A stretch of 25,961 nt of DNA from Poteriospumella lacustris. Taxonomy: Eukaryota; Sar; Chrysophyceae; Chromulinales; Dinobryaceae. The DNA lies in the NCBI GenBank assembly GCA_008000375.1, contig SMOI01000004.1:230667-256627 (forward strand), given 5' to 3'. The notes under the pieces are model-generated. The model was not told where the DNA came from, made no database searches, and worked only from the letters and a program-made list of their open reading frames with translations. The position numbers and the translations under genes are program-made. Positions 9,559-18,523 of this stretch are shown piece after piece; the first letter of the stretch is position 1; each line of letters opens with the position of its first letter.

Positions 9559-10734
9559 ATGCTGCAACGAATAACTTCCACAACTTGTTGTCCCACCGGA
9601 CCTCTCAGTCTTGAGACTGTAGGGGAGATCCAGCTGCTGATTGCCGTCTTTTTCTTTTCGTTTTCATTTGTCTTCCAAAGACAGGCCATGCTCAATGGCA
9701 TGGATCCAATCGTTTACAATGTCTATCGGTATGTGATTTCCACGATAGTTTTGATGGCGATGAAGTACGTCTTCAAGATAGAGGCGCAGTCGGAATCAGA
9801 CGAGTCTAAAGCATCAGCCAAAGAGGACCAACAGCGAAAGGGGGAAGAAGAAACGAAGCGTGACTACATAAAGAATATGATATTCTTCGGGGCGATTCTT
9901 GGTTTCACCAATTTCGGGGGCTCAGTCTTTCAACAGATGGGATTGGTCACCGTCACCGCAGGAAAGACCGGTTTTATTACTGGGATGTACGTCGTCTTTG
10001 TCCCCATTTTTGAGCATTTTCTCCCGCAATTCCATAGCAGTCTCACGTTAGCGTCTTGGATTGCTGCCTTAACAAGTTTGGTGGGATTGTATCTCTTATC
10101 TGGTTGTGCAGAGCAAGAGACCTGCTTCGGAGGTGCCATTAAAGAGGGTGAAGTACTTGTGTTCATTAGCATGCTTTTCTGGGTTGTCTCCATTATGGCT
10201 TCCGATGTTGGATCGAAGAAATTAGAGGTGATTACCCTCCAAATGGTGGATTTTCAAGTGACGACTGTCTTCACGATAATTTTGGCGATGATCTATGTTC
10301 CACACAAGTTCGATATGGGCGAACTCCTCGACAATTGGGTGTATGTTGTGGTTGTCGGTTTCAGTGAAGCCTTTGCCTTTACACTGAGTACCATGGGTCA
10401 AATTTATTCCACTCCATCGAGAGCCGCAATTTTGTATTCCTTGGAAGCGGTGGTATGCGCGATTTTGTCGTTTTTCTGCCTCAACGAAGAGCTATCTTGG
10501 ATTGAAATCATTGGTGCTACGCTCATGACTGTTGCTGCATTCATCAGCAACTCAACGGGTGAGGACGAAGACGATGAGTCTATTGATGTGGAGAGCCCTA
10601 CGTCTTTAACCGCCGACAATACTACGACGGACAATTTGAGCTCTGACAGGTTGGGCGATAGAAGCAGCCATGGACTGCTTAGCCCGGATGCCAAGAGCAA
10701 AGTGTACGGTAGCATTGAGTTAGGAAGGAAATAA
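9559..10734 (+). CDS. EamA/DMT-superfamily membrane transporter
   Basis: The 391-residue product shows about ten hydrophobic helices in two EamA-type halves, roughly residues 24-182 and 198-330, divided by a hydrophilic loop. A charged insertion at about 76-103 (Glu/Lys/Ser-rich) separates helix two from helix three. The second half ends in the typical EamA block TPSRAAILYSLEAVVCAI followed by LNEELSWIEIIGA. The last 60 residues are acidic and Ser/Thr-rich and presumably cytosolic. Family members move small metabolites such as amino acids, nucleotide sugars or triose phosphates; the substrate cannot be assigned. The first 19 residues before ETVGEIQLL are poorly hydrophobic and may be wrong: an alternative leader exon (9295-9309, encoding MPALE) could splice at 9616. 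Confidence 0.85.
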   Translation: MLQRITSTTCCPTGPLSLETVGEIQLLIAVFFFSFSFVFQRQAMLNGMDPIVYNVYRYVISTIVLMAMKYVFKIEAQSESDESKASAKEDQQRKGEEETKRDYIKNMIFFGAILGFTNFGGSVFQQMGLVTVTAGKTGFITGMYVVFVPIFEHFLPQFHSSLTLASWIAALTSLVGLYLLSGCAEQETCFGGAIKEGEVLVFISMLFWVVSIMASDVGSKKLEVITLQMVDFQVTTVFTIILAMIYVPHKFDMGELLDNWVYVVVVGFSEAFAFTLSTMGQIYSTPSRAAILYSLEAVVCAILSFFCLNEELSWIEIIGATLMTVAAFISNSTGEDEDDESIDVESPTSLTADNTTTDNLSSDRLGDRSSHGLLSPDAKSKVYGSIELGRK

Positions 10735-11126
10735 AGCGCTAGGGCTTACCGAGCATTGTCCATAACCTGTAGTACTTGCTTGTCAGTCAGCTCTATTTGC
10801 GAGCATTTCATGTTTTTTGTTTATTCGTCTGTTGAAGTTTGGCGGCGCCCTAACCTTCGCATACGCCTGTCGCGTTAAATGTGTTTTCCTGTTCACCCGA
10901 AACAGAAATATTGTTTTCATGATAAGATTTATCTCTTTAGTTGTAGCTGCTAACTCAATGTAACCAGTGTGTACGTTACTTATGCCATCATCGTTGACAC
11001 GCTACTTTCAGTGTACATACAGTGCTGATAGATGTGACGGGGATTCAAAAAGCAGAATAAACTTAACAGTATTAGATATATACAAATGTACAACATTCTC
11101 CTCTGGCACCTGACACCCGGTTCAAT
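10735..11126. other. Convergent 3' region
   Basis: Non-coding spacer between the ends of the transporter (+) and the ankyrin gene (-). AATAAA occurs on the plus strand at 11056-11061 and on the minus strand as TTTATT at 10820-10825. If used, the two 3' UTRs would overlap by more than 200 bases. No RNA gene was recognised. Confidence 0.5.
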
Positions 11127-12119
11127 CTAGGCCAACGAAGACTTATTACTCAGAACAGCGATACATTTGCCAAAGTTTTTAAACTTTGCCACATGAACAG
11201 GTCTTCGTTTATTAAGATCGCGAACACGTTTGTCAGCTCCTTCTGATATCAGGACGGCCATGACTTCAGGGGCATTGTTCGCAGCTGCATGATGAAGTGC
11301 TGTCCAACCTTGTTCGTCTTGCAAGTCCACCTCGGCATGGACCGCACAGAGCATTTTCACGTGAAGAACATCGTTTTTGGATGCAGCTACCATGAGAGGA
11401 GACATACACGCAAAGTCGACCATATTCACACTCGCACCACATGACAAAAGCATCTTTGTGACGCGATGATTGCCATTTAGAATGGAATAGAAAATTGGCG
11501 TTCTACCGCTGCTTTCGTCAACGTAATCAGGGACTGCGTTATTCTCGAGAAGCATCCCAACCATGTCTGCATTATTTACTTTCACTGCCAACGATAATGG
11601 GGTAACTCCCTCCAAATTGTACTGATTGATCCACTCAGGATGCGGCTCCGTACCGCCCATTAACTTTCTGATAGACGCTTGCACATGCTTCACGGATCCA
11701 GAAAGCACCGCTTCGTGCAAATCCAGCGATAATATACCAAAGAACTTGAGTGCTTTAATTGCCATCTCAATGTAGATTTTTCTTTTCGACTCTTTCTTGG
11801 GAGCTACATATCCCGTTTCATTGTAGTTGCCAATGTCAGGAAGGATTTTGTCAATCACCTCTTGCATGATCTGCTCTTTGATTTCTTCTTTGTTCTGCCC
11901 GAAGCGCTGTAAAAATTTCCCGGAGCCTGCCCCTTTCTTTTCCGATTTTCTGCTCTTCGTACTCTTTCTTCCAGTTGCCATGGCTTCGTTATGAGAGTTA
12001 ATGGACGATGATGCGTCCGAAAAGACTTCATTTTCCATTTGGCTGATCATATTGCTTGCGGCCACTTTAAATGCCAAAATTTCATCAACTGTGGCACTTG
12101 GATGCACCTTGGCACTCAT
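11127..12119 (-). CDS. Ankyrin-repeat protein
   Basis: A single exon of 330 residues starting at the ATG at 12119. The frame is open 24 bases further up but only with a GTG start, so I reject that. The N-terminal half has no repeat: a predicted helix (10-32), a Ser/Lys-rich basic segment (50-65) and a helical stretch (75-130). From about residue 132 there are five or so ankyrin-like units. The clearest begin at DLHEAVLSG (133), GVTPLSLAV (171), GRTPIFYSI (205), CMSPLMVAA (238) and GWTALHHAA (271), with a final partial unit at RRPVHVAKF. Ankyrin stacks bind other proteins; the partner is unknown. No membrane segment or enzyme domain is present. Confidence 0.85.
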   Translation of the reverse strand: MSAKVHPSATVDEILAFKVAASNMISQMENEVFSDASSSINSHNEAMATGRKSTKSRKSEKKGAGSGKFLQRFGQNKEEIKEQIMQEVIDKILPDIGNYNETGYVAPKKESKRKIYIEMAIKALKFFGILSLDLHEAVLSGSVKHVQASIRKLMGGTEPHPEWINQYNLEGVTPLSLAVKVNNADMVGMLLENNAVPDYVDESSGRTPIFYSILNGNHRVTKMLLSCGASVNMVDFACMSPLMVAASKNDVLHVKMLCAVHAEVDLQDEQGWTALHHAAANNAPEVMAVLISEGADKRVRDLNKRRPVHVAKFKNFGKCIAVLSNKSSLA

Positions 12120-12481
12120 ACGGAAACAAGTTGTTGGTCGCACGAAAAATGAAGAGTGGAACGGAAATCGATGTAAAACTTAATGATGCATCAGGTTGCG
12201 ATCGAAAAAATTCAATTCGTCACTATCGAATGGACTCTATCTTCAATGCTCAGTCTTTTCTGATCGAAAAGTTGGAATACAATACAGTTAGGCATCGATA
12301 GGCGTAGATACAGCTGTAGAGTTTACTATTTATAGTTCATTCATCACGTAGTTAGTTATCATATCATATGCATCGCTGGTGCCGCAGCAACAAAATGTAA
12401 CGGTCGGAAATGCGACTGCACCCAAATGCATTGGATCCCAGACTCTGAGGGAGAATTCCCAGCTTCGAGCGTCGAGCGTGC
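12120..12481. promoter_or_regulatory. Divergent promoter region of ankyrin and TIR genes
   Basis: About 360 bases separating two divergent ATGs, so both promoters must lie here. A TATA-like CTATTTATAG sits near 12326 and the stretch 12290-12380 is AT-rich. A short direct repeat of CGAGCGT lies just before the ATG at 12482. No other feature was seen. Confidence 0.45.
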
Positions 12482-15400
12482 ATGATGACATCGAACATGC
12501 CCGTTAGAAATCAAACTTCACATTTTCAATTTGGATACGATATCCACACATCTCACAATATAATACGGAGTGGAGGTGCATGTTTCCCAATAGAAACCAT
12601 GAACCAAGAGTCAGAAATATCAGAGTTTGTGAACGATGGGTTCGAAAAGCTACTGTTGATTGGAGAAGACTCCAGTGTTAACTCCTTGAAATTGGATCTA
12701 ATTCAAGGAGTTGCTCATCATTTGGCATTGGACATGCAACACTTGAAGATGTCAACCATTATTCGAGGATTGAAACTTCTTATCAAGATCATGTCAGAGG
12801 CTCCAGAACGTCTGGTGCCTGTGCAAGACAACCTCTATTTGGCCATATGCGGTGCTATCAACAGCGGCGATAAGCTTTGTAGCTACGGTTTGGCCCTGGT
12901 ACAAAGTCTGTTATCATCATCTACCGGGTTATCGATCATTGAGTCGAAGAAGAAGGATTTGTTGCACAAATTGATCCAGTCGGTCAACCTACCGTCGGTG
13001 GCAGATTGTCACATCAAAGCCATCGAATGCATCTGGCATATTCGCAAAAGCTCTCCTCCCTTGGTACCTAAAGAAATCTTGGAAGTTACGGACATGCTCT
13101 TTACTTACATGGTCACGGAGAGCGGAGAGAACAAATTCAAACTGTTGGTGTTCCTCATGGACATCATCCACGCTGCCAAGGACATTGTCACGGGTGAAAC
13201 CATCTCAGAATCGTGGATTCAATTTTTGCTGAACACCGTGGAAGAAGATGATAGCATTGGCAATGTGCGGAGTTTGCGCATTCTGTTGACGTTGACGAAG
13301 TCGGAGAAATTTGTCTTGAAGCGGCCCCATTCCGCACGCAACATGCTCTTCTTATTGAAACAATCGCTTGATCGTTTCAAGATCAAACTAGAAACGGCAA
13401 AGTCTTCCAAACGTGTACAGTGCTTGAGTGATTTGTATTCCTTGTCTGCCTCGCATTTGCCGATTATTCTCGATTACGCCACGCAGGATGACGTTCAACT
13501 CCACCTGCTACTGTTACAATTCATTCAAAATGGCAATACCAACGATGCGATCAAAGCGGCGGGTATTTTATGGAATATTGCCGAAGGAGGCGACGAAACT
13601 GTGGTTCAGCGACTGTTGGATTCAGACGTCCATGTGATTGCCTTCGATGTGCTGAAGAAATACGCCTTGGAAACCGACAAGAAGAAAGAGATTTTCAGTT
13701 TCCTCTTGACCATGCTCTTACAAATGGCGCGGTTCTCTAGTTCTCGACGAGAAATCTTACAATTGGACAACATCGTCGAGTATATGGTCATGATTGTGGA
13801 GAAAGGATATGGGGTGTTCGGGTCCGATACCTTACGCGCGATGATGATGTTGGTCTTTCTTCTGGGTACGGAAGAAGCGGAATCGATTCTTCGCAGTGGG
13901 AAATTCATGGTGACGACGGAACATGTACAAAAACTGGTGGCGATCTTGAAAACCACATTGCATGGTGATCATGGTGAGGATTATCGTCTGGGATATTTCT
14001 GTATTCCCCTGTTGGTCCATGCCTGCTTGGCACTGAGTCAATCGGATTCCAACAAGGTGTTCTTGTTGCAAGCACAGGTGGTCAAACCCTTGACCACCAT
14101 CTTAGAGATGTTTGATGCCAATCACAGTGGTATCCCACTCTGTGGCGGTGGCGGGGAAGATTTGGAAAGTTGTACCCTGGCGGTGGAGGTACTGATGCAC
14201 CTGTCGTTTCACTTCCAATACAGCAATTTCGATCTGTACGAAGCCCTGGTCGTCAATGACGACAACACCAAGCTGTTGCACATCTTGGACCACTTACAAT
14301 CCAATATGACGTTGATGATGGATACACGCAGCAAAGCCGCCGTGTTGTTGCATCGGTTGCATCTGGGATCCGCCCGGAGCAACATTAACAACACCACTGC
14401 CACAAACAATGACACAGCCACGGCGACGAGTGCTGCCAATGCCTCGAGCTCGTCCTCGCCGACGCAAATCGTCTCGCACTCGTTGCGCTTACTCTCGACC
14501 GAAGATTCCGATGCTATTTCGATTTCCTCGGCCGCCTCGTGTGCCGCACAAGTGAAAAGCACCTCCCCCATCCGTGATCTCACCCGGTCCCTCTCGCAGT
14601 CCTTGGGTACCCCCAGTCCTCGCACAACCACGTACCATGCCAACCAAGTCAACACCAGTCATCCGTATCTCTATTCGAATTTCCCGTCGGGCAAGGACAA
14701 TCCCACTGATGCCCTCGCGGCGAGTGGTGAACTGAAGATGATACCACAGAAACAGCACGTGATGTTGAGTTATTCCTGGCATCCATCCTCAAAGCCACAA
14801 TTGGTGATTCAATTGCAAGAAGAATTGAAACGACTGGGTTACGACGTATGGCGAGATGAGACAGGGTCGTTGTTGGTACCACCGTTGGCCGGGTGTGCGA
14901 TGATGGAAGAACGACTGGCGGATGCCATTGAAACCGCCGATACTATCATCGTCTGTATCTCCCCCGCGTATAAGTTGTCCAGCAATTGTCGCTTGGAAGC
15001 CAGTTACGCCCATATTCTCGCACGGCGTCACCAACGACCCAAGATTCTCTATTTGATGATGGATGAACAGTACACCACGATCAGCAAACCTCATTACTGT
15101 GATGGGTGGTTGGGTACCATGATTGGTACCTCTGTCTGGTACCCGCTCTTTGACAATGAATTGGTCACCTTCACCGCCGCGTCGTTGATTCGTCATTTTT
15201 CTGACTCGACCCATGTGGTTCTACGCGAACAAGAACCCTCCGAACGAGCCCTGGAACGACGACGCTCTTTATCGTCGACCATTTCCTTGGAAGACAGTGA
15301 TACCGACGATCACATGTCCGCCTTGACCGATATGACCTCGTCGTTCCACGTCTCCTCCGCTTTGACACCCAAATCCCGTATTCCGATGCATGGCACCCCA

Positions 15401-16210
15401 TCGTCAGCAGGGAATGGACCGATGAAACCACGGTCGGCATCCTCCACCGCCGCGATGCAACAGCAACAACAGCAGCAGCAACAGTCGGTGCGTTCATCAA
15501 CGGCGGCGGGGACAACGAAAATGTTAACTCCTTCGTATTTACGTCGTAGTAACGGCGGCGGGTCCGCGTCTGCTCCTTCGTCATTGACAGCCGCTTCCAA
15601 CGCCAATGCCAACGCCAACGCCAACAAGGAATCGAAGATTCCACGGGGCCGTCCGAGCAACGCACCAGCAGTGTCGTCCTTGAGTACCTCGCAAGCCAAG
15701 TCCACTGTTTCACAACGACCGACGGCCTCCTTCGGTGCATCCTCCACCCCGCAACCGCAGCACGAACCACTCATCACCCCCACCACCACCGCTACCGCTA
15801 CCCACCATCGAGCGATGGTTTCACCATCATCACACCCCGCCACACCACAGCAGCCGCCGTCTATCCCTCCACAGGTACCCACGACGAAGGAAGACATCGC
15901 GTGGTCCTTGTTGAACACGTCGTTGATGGTGAAGGACGAAGACGCCCTGCAAGAATACTTGTTGCAAGAAGGAATCTTACAGGCGACCGATCTACGGTAC
16001 TGCGACCCCGCCATGGTCGACACCATCGCGGGCCATTTGAAGACGATTCCCAAACGGAAATTCATGGAGGCCGTGAAAGCCTTTGTTCCTTCCTTGGTCA
16101 ACCAGCCGCCACTGGAAGCATCGCAGCTTGCGGTTGCGACAACCACAGCAACGTCAACATCAACATCAACATCAACAACCACAGCAGCAGCACCATCCTC
16201 GTCAACGTGA
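12482..16210 (+). CDS. ARM-like / TIR / SAM-like protein (SARM1-like parts in a different order)
   Basis: A single exon encodes 1242 residues. Residues about 45-650 form a long helical solenoid of armadillo/HEAT type. A Ser/Thr/Asn-rich linker follows (650-750). A TIR domain spans about 757-905: the first strand is HVMLSYSW (759-766), then helix and GYDVWRDE, then SSNCRLEASYAH, where Glu839 sits at the place of the catalytic glutamate of NAD-cleaving TIR domains. A long low-complexity linker (920-1130) carries a nine-Gln run near residue 1000 and an Asn-Ala repeat. A SAM-like helical domain closes the chain (about 1137-1203, DIAWSLL to KRKFMEAVKAF). Known SARM1 is ARM-SAM-SAM-TIR and hydrolyses NAD+; a similar activity here is inferred from the kept glutamate. 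The start at 12482 or at 12599 (ATGAACCAA) are both possible. Confidence 0.85.
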   Translation: MMTSNMPVRNQTSHFQFGYDIHTSHNIIRSGGACFPIETMNQESEISEFVNDGFEKLLLIGEDSSVNSLKLDLIQGVAHHLALDMQHLKMSTIIRGLKLLIKIMSEAPERLVPVQDNLYLAICGAINSGDKLCSYGLALVQSLLSSSTGLSIIESKKKDLLHKLIQSVNLPSVADCHIKAIECIWHIRKSSPPLVPKEILEVTDMLFTYMVTESGENKFKLLVFLMDIIHAAKDIVTGETISESWIQFLLNTVEEDDSIGNVRSLRILLTLTKSEKFVLKRPHSARNMLFLLKQSLDRFKIKLETAKSSKRVQCLSDLYSLSASHLPIILDYATQDDVQLHLLLLQFIQNGNTNDAIKAAGILWNIAEGGDETVVQRLLDSDVHVIAFDVLKKYALETDKKKEIFSFLLTMLLQMARFSSSRREILQLDNIVEYMVMIVEKGYGVFGSDTLRAMMMLVFLLGTEEAESILRSGKFMVTTEHVQKLVAILKTTLHGDHGEDYRLGYFCIPLLVHACLALSQSDSNKVFLLQAQVVKPLTTILEMFDANHSGIPLCGGGGEDLESCTLAVEVLMHLSFHFQYSNFDLYEALVVNDDNTKLLHILDHLQSNMTLMMDTRSKAAVLLHRLHLGSARSNINNTTATNNDTATATSAANASSSSSPTQIVSHSLRLLSTEDSDAISISSAASCAAQVKSTSPIRDLTRSLSQSLGTPSPRTTTYHANQVNTSHPYLYSNFPSGKDNPTDALAASGELKMIPQKQHVMLSYSWHPSSKPQLVIQLQEELKRLGYDVWRDETGSLLVPPLAGCAMMEERLADAIETADTIIVCISPAYKLSSNCRLEASYAHILARRHQRPKILYLMMDEQYTTISKPHYCDGWLGTMIGTSVWYPLFDNELVTFTAASLIRHFSDSTHVVLREQEPSERALERRRSLSSTISLEDSDTDDHMSALTDMTSSFHVSSALTPKSRIPMHGTPSSAGNGPMKPRSASSTAAMQQQQQQQQQSVRSSTAAGTTKMLTPSYLRRSNGGGSASAPSSLTAASNANANANANKESKIPRGRPSNAPAVSSLSTSQAKSTVSQRPTASFGASSTPQPQHEPLITPTTTATATHHRAMVSPSSHPATPQQPPSIPPQVPTTKEDIAWSLLNTSLMVKDEDALQEYLLQEGILQATDLRYCDPAMVDTIAGHLKTIPKRKFMEAVKAFVPSLVNQPPLEASQLAVATTTATSTSTSTSTTTAAAPSSST
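15460..15486 (+). repeat. CAG/CAA run encoding polyglutamine
   Basis: Nine mixed CAA and CAG codons in the linker between the TIR and SAM-like domains. The mixed codons suggest a moderately stable tract. Confidence 0.85.
16154..16177 (+). repeat. TCAACA hexanucleotide repeat near the stop codon
   Basis: Four TCAACA units in the last codons of the TIR gene, encoding Ser-Thr repeats in the tail after the SAM-like domain. Confidence 0.85.
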
Positions 16211-16532
16211 ACTTGACGACGACGTATCGTGTCTTAGACAACTACCTGTCTGTCTGTGTGGAGTGAGCCTGTGAGCCTCCCCCCTTCTCTCTGCCATTGT
16301 CTTCCACTTCTTCTTTCCGTTTCTGTTCTGTTATGTTTTGCCCCGCCAGCCAGCCAGTTGTATCATTTTGTATCGCCATTGACCCCCCCTCCCACACACA
16401 CATTTAGACTCTGTATAGCTGTGCCACACACTTCGTTGGTTGGTGCTGTAATTATTTGACAAGCGCACTGCTGCCATCGTTCTTCTACAACATACTCAAT
16501 TGACTATGGACAAAGGAGGTTTCTATTTCTCT
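16211..16532. other. Convergent 3' region
   Basis: About 320 bases between the TIR gene stop and the stop of the facing secreted-protein gene. It is strongly C/T-rich on the plus strand (about 16270-16420). No gene or RNA was recognised. Confidence 0.55.
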
Positions 16533-18179
16533 TCAGGGTTTGGCGAGGCAGTAGATCTGATGCGTCGCGCCGTCTAAGTTCCACGGTAGCGTCGATGGTG
16601 GACACACGTGTACCAGATGCGACCAAGGCGAAGGGGGGTGACTGGGCGTCGCCCCGTCGATGTTCGCGGTCACAGACGATGCAGCTGCTGAGGTCGTCGT
16701 AGCTGTCGCTGTCGCTGTCATTGTCGCTGGGTGAGTTTGCATGGCGTAATGAATGTCACCACATTGCCATTGAGACAGATCTTGAAAGACAGTGACGTTG
16801 TTGGGGCCCAGAACAAAGACGGGAATGTCACGCGCTGTAGCCCTGACGCGCGTCGTGGTCGCTGTTTCTTGTTCTTTTTCTTCTTCCTCTTCCGTCAACG
16901 GAAAACTGGAGGCAAACAAGCCACCAGCCAACGAAGCTTGATGGCCAAAGGAACTTTCCATGGCATCGATGATCGCAAAGGACTGCGTCGCCAGGATCCA
17001 TTCCAACGCCTCGTGCTGCGACGCCGCCGCCGTCGCCGCCGTCGCCGCCGACGACGACGGGGCAGGGTCGCCATCATCGACCACCACGAAGAACATCGGA
17101 TTCGCCACTTCTTCGTGATTCACGATGTGTTCTACCGTGATTTCGGTCTGGTTGTTCGCCGTATTGACGGACGTCTTCACCAGCGTCACCCATTTCGTGC
17201 GCGGCTGTAGGAAGGACGCACCATCCACGTACCGTAAGAAATCCGATATCAACGTGCGATCAGACGACGATACCATGAAACGCAACCAAGATTGCATCAC
17301 CGTGCGCTTGACGATATTCACAGTCGTCAGGCGCATGGGTTGTCCTTCGCCATGGAACAAGCCACGACTGTTTTCCCCAAAGCGACCCACCGCCTCGTCC
17401 GTACCGATCATCTCCTCCGCAACGATCGTCTCTTCCACCGATAGTTCTTCTTCGTACGAGAAATATTCCCACAGAGCTTGAACCACACGTAGTATATGGT
17501 TATACCCATCTGTTCTCACGCGGCTGTCGCTGGCTGCAGCAGCAGAAGGATTGGCATGGGTCAGGCGCTCCGGGAGGCGAACCGTGACTAGCTGCTGATG
17601 CCGAAGCAACTGGTCAGCGACTTTTTGGACTTTCTGAGCGAGATGGGCAGACAGAGCCATTTGAGAGAACAGCCTACTGCGAATCATGCGATGATACATG
17701 CATGGAAACCCCGTCAAGGTGACGCTGGCGGTGGAGTCAGCTACGACCACCGTGACAAGAGAATCTAAAATGGGCATCACATCGGTTGTTGAGCCACTTT
17801 CAATCAATTCTACCGACACTGGGACGCGTTGAAAGAGAGAAGCAAAGGAAGAGTTCAGTAGAATTGGCAAGGGATCTGACTCTTTGAGCACAATAATTTT
17901 CGGTGGAAAGTGCGCGAAAACGTCAAGGATATCGGTGCTGCAGCTTTCATTTGTGGTCCAACTGACAATCAACTCACGACGACTTTGCAAGCTCCAAAAA
18001 TACCAATCTGATAATGCCTTAAGCCTTTTCGTAAAGGAACACTCATGAAAATCCAAAAATATGTACTTGGCAGATGGATCCAAGCTTGTTCTTTGAGCAA
18101 AACCACCTGGTTGGGATTCCACAACGCAAAGGAAAATGCAAATCTCGAGGAGAAAAACAAGGAAGCAGACCACTTTCAT
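16533..18179 (-). CDS. Secreted or ER-lumen protein of unknown function
   Basis: A single exon, 548 residues from the ATG at 18179; the open frame above it has only non-ATG starts. The first residues MKVVCFLVFLLEICIFLCVVES form a typical signal peptide with likely cleavage near residues 21-24. There is no later hydrophobic helix long enough to be a clear membrane anchor and no ER-retention motif at the C-terminus (it ends CLAKP). Asn-x-Ser/Thr sites are present (for example NESCS, NSSFA, NQTEI and NNVTV). Low-complexity tracts interrupt the C-terminal half: an Ala/Thr run at about residues 392-404, a Glu run at about 445-455, and a Thr/Ala run near 500. I do not recognise the family; it could be a lineage-specific luminal or cell-surface protein. 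Confidence 0.75.
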   Translation of the reverse strand: MKVVCFLVFLLEICIFLCVVESQPGGFAQRTSLDPSAKYIFLDFHECSFTKRLKALSDWYFWSLQSRRELIVSWTTNESCSTDILDVFAHFPPKIIVLKESDPLPILLNSSFASLFQRVPVSVELIESGSTTDVMPILDSLVTVVVADSTASVTLTGFPCMYHRMIRSRLFSQMALSAHLAQKVQKVADQLLRHQQLVTVRLPERLTHANPSAAAASDSRVRTDGYNHILRVVQALWEYFSYEEELSVEETIVAEEMIGTDEAVGRFGENSRGLFHGEGQPMRLTTVNIVKRTVMQSWLRFMVSSSDRTLISDFLRYVDGASFLQPRTKWVTLVKTSVNTANNQTEITVEHIVNHEEVANPMFFVVVDDGDPAPSSSAATAATAAASQHEALEWILATQSFAIIDAMESSFGHQASLAGGLFASSFPLTEEEEEKEQETATTTRVRATARDIPVFVLGPNNVTVFQDLSQWQCGDIHYAMQTHPATMTATATATTTSAAASSVTANIDGATPSHPPSPWSHLVHVCPPSTLPWNLDGATHQIYCLAKP

Positions 18180-18523
18180 TCGCTTTCGTGAGATCTGACG
18201 ACAGAGACAACAAATCAGCGGCCTTGAATGAAGAGAAAACGGTAGAAAATGCACCAATTTTCAATCTATGATTGCCAGCATATGCACATACCCATAAGAG
18301 AACTCCACGCAATTGATGCTTCCACAAACGTATCAAAATTCAACTCCTTTTTGTCGATATCGAGAATGACAACTGATGAGATTTCCATCATCGCATCGTC
18401 ACAAACCCAAACCACATTTTTGTAACGCTCGACCTCACATCATCATCATCGTGTCGCTATCATCTCTTTCGAAATGAAAAAAAGTGAAAAAGACGCCACC
18501 AGCCATGAAAACAGGAAGGCGAC
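18180..18523. promoter_or_regulatory. Divergent promoter region of secreted protein and MSH3
   Basis: About 340 bases shared upstream by two divergent genes. It has a CAT/ATC triplet cluster at about 18436-18450 and an A-rich stretch at 18470-18495. If MSH3 starts at 18620 the region extends by 96 bases. No defined promoter element was recognised. Confidence 0.45.

Noticed and set aside
15171-15770. 199-codon antisense frame rich in Arg
   Set aside because: Shadow of the TIR-gene linker with no recognisable features.
15310-16182. 290-codon frame antisense to the TIR gene
   Set aside because: It runs opposite the low-complexity linker and SAM-like part; its Val-Asp, Cys and Ala tracts are complements of the Ser/Thr/Gln repeats of the real gene.
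16895-17077. Arginine-repeat frame (about 14 Arg) on the minus strand
   Set aside because: It is the Ala-tract-encoding GCC/GTC repeat of the secreted-protein gene in another frame.
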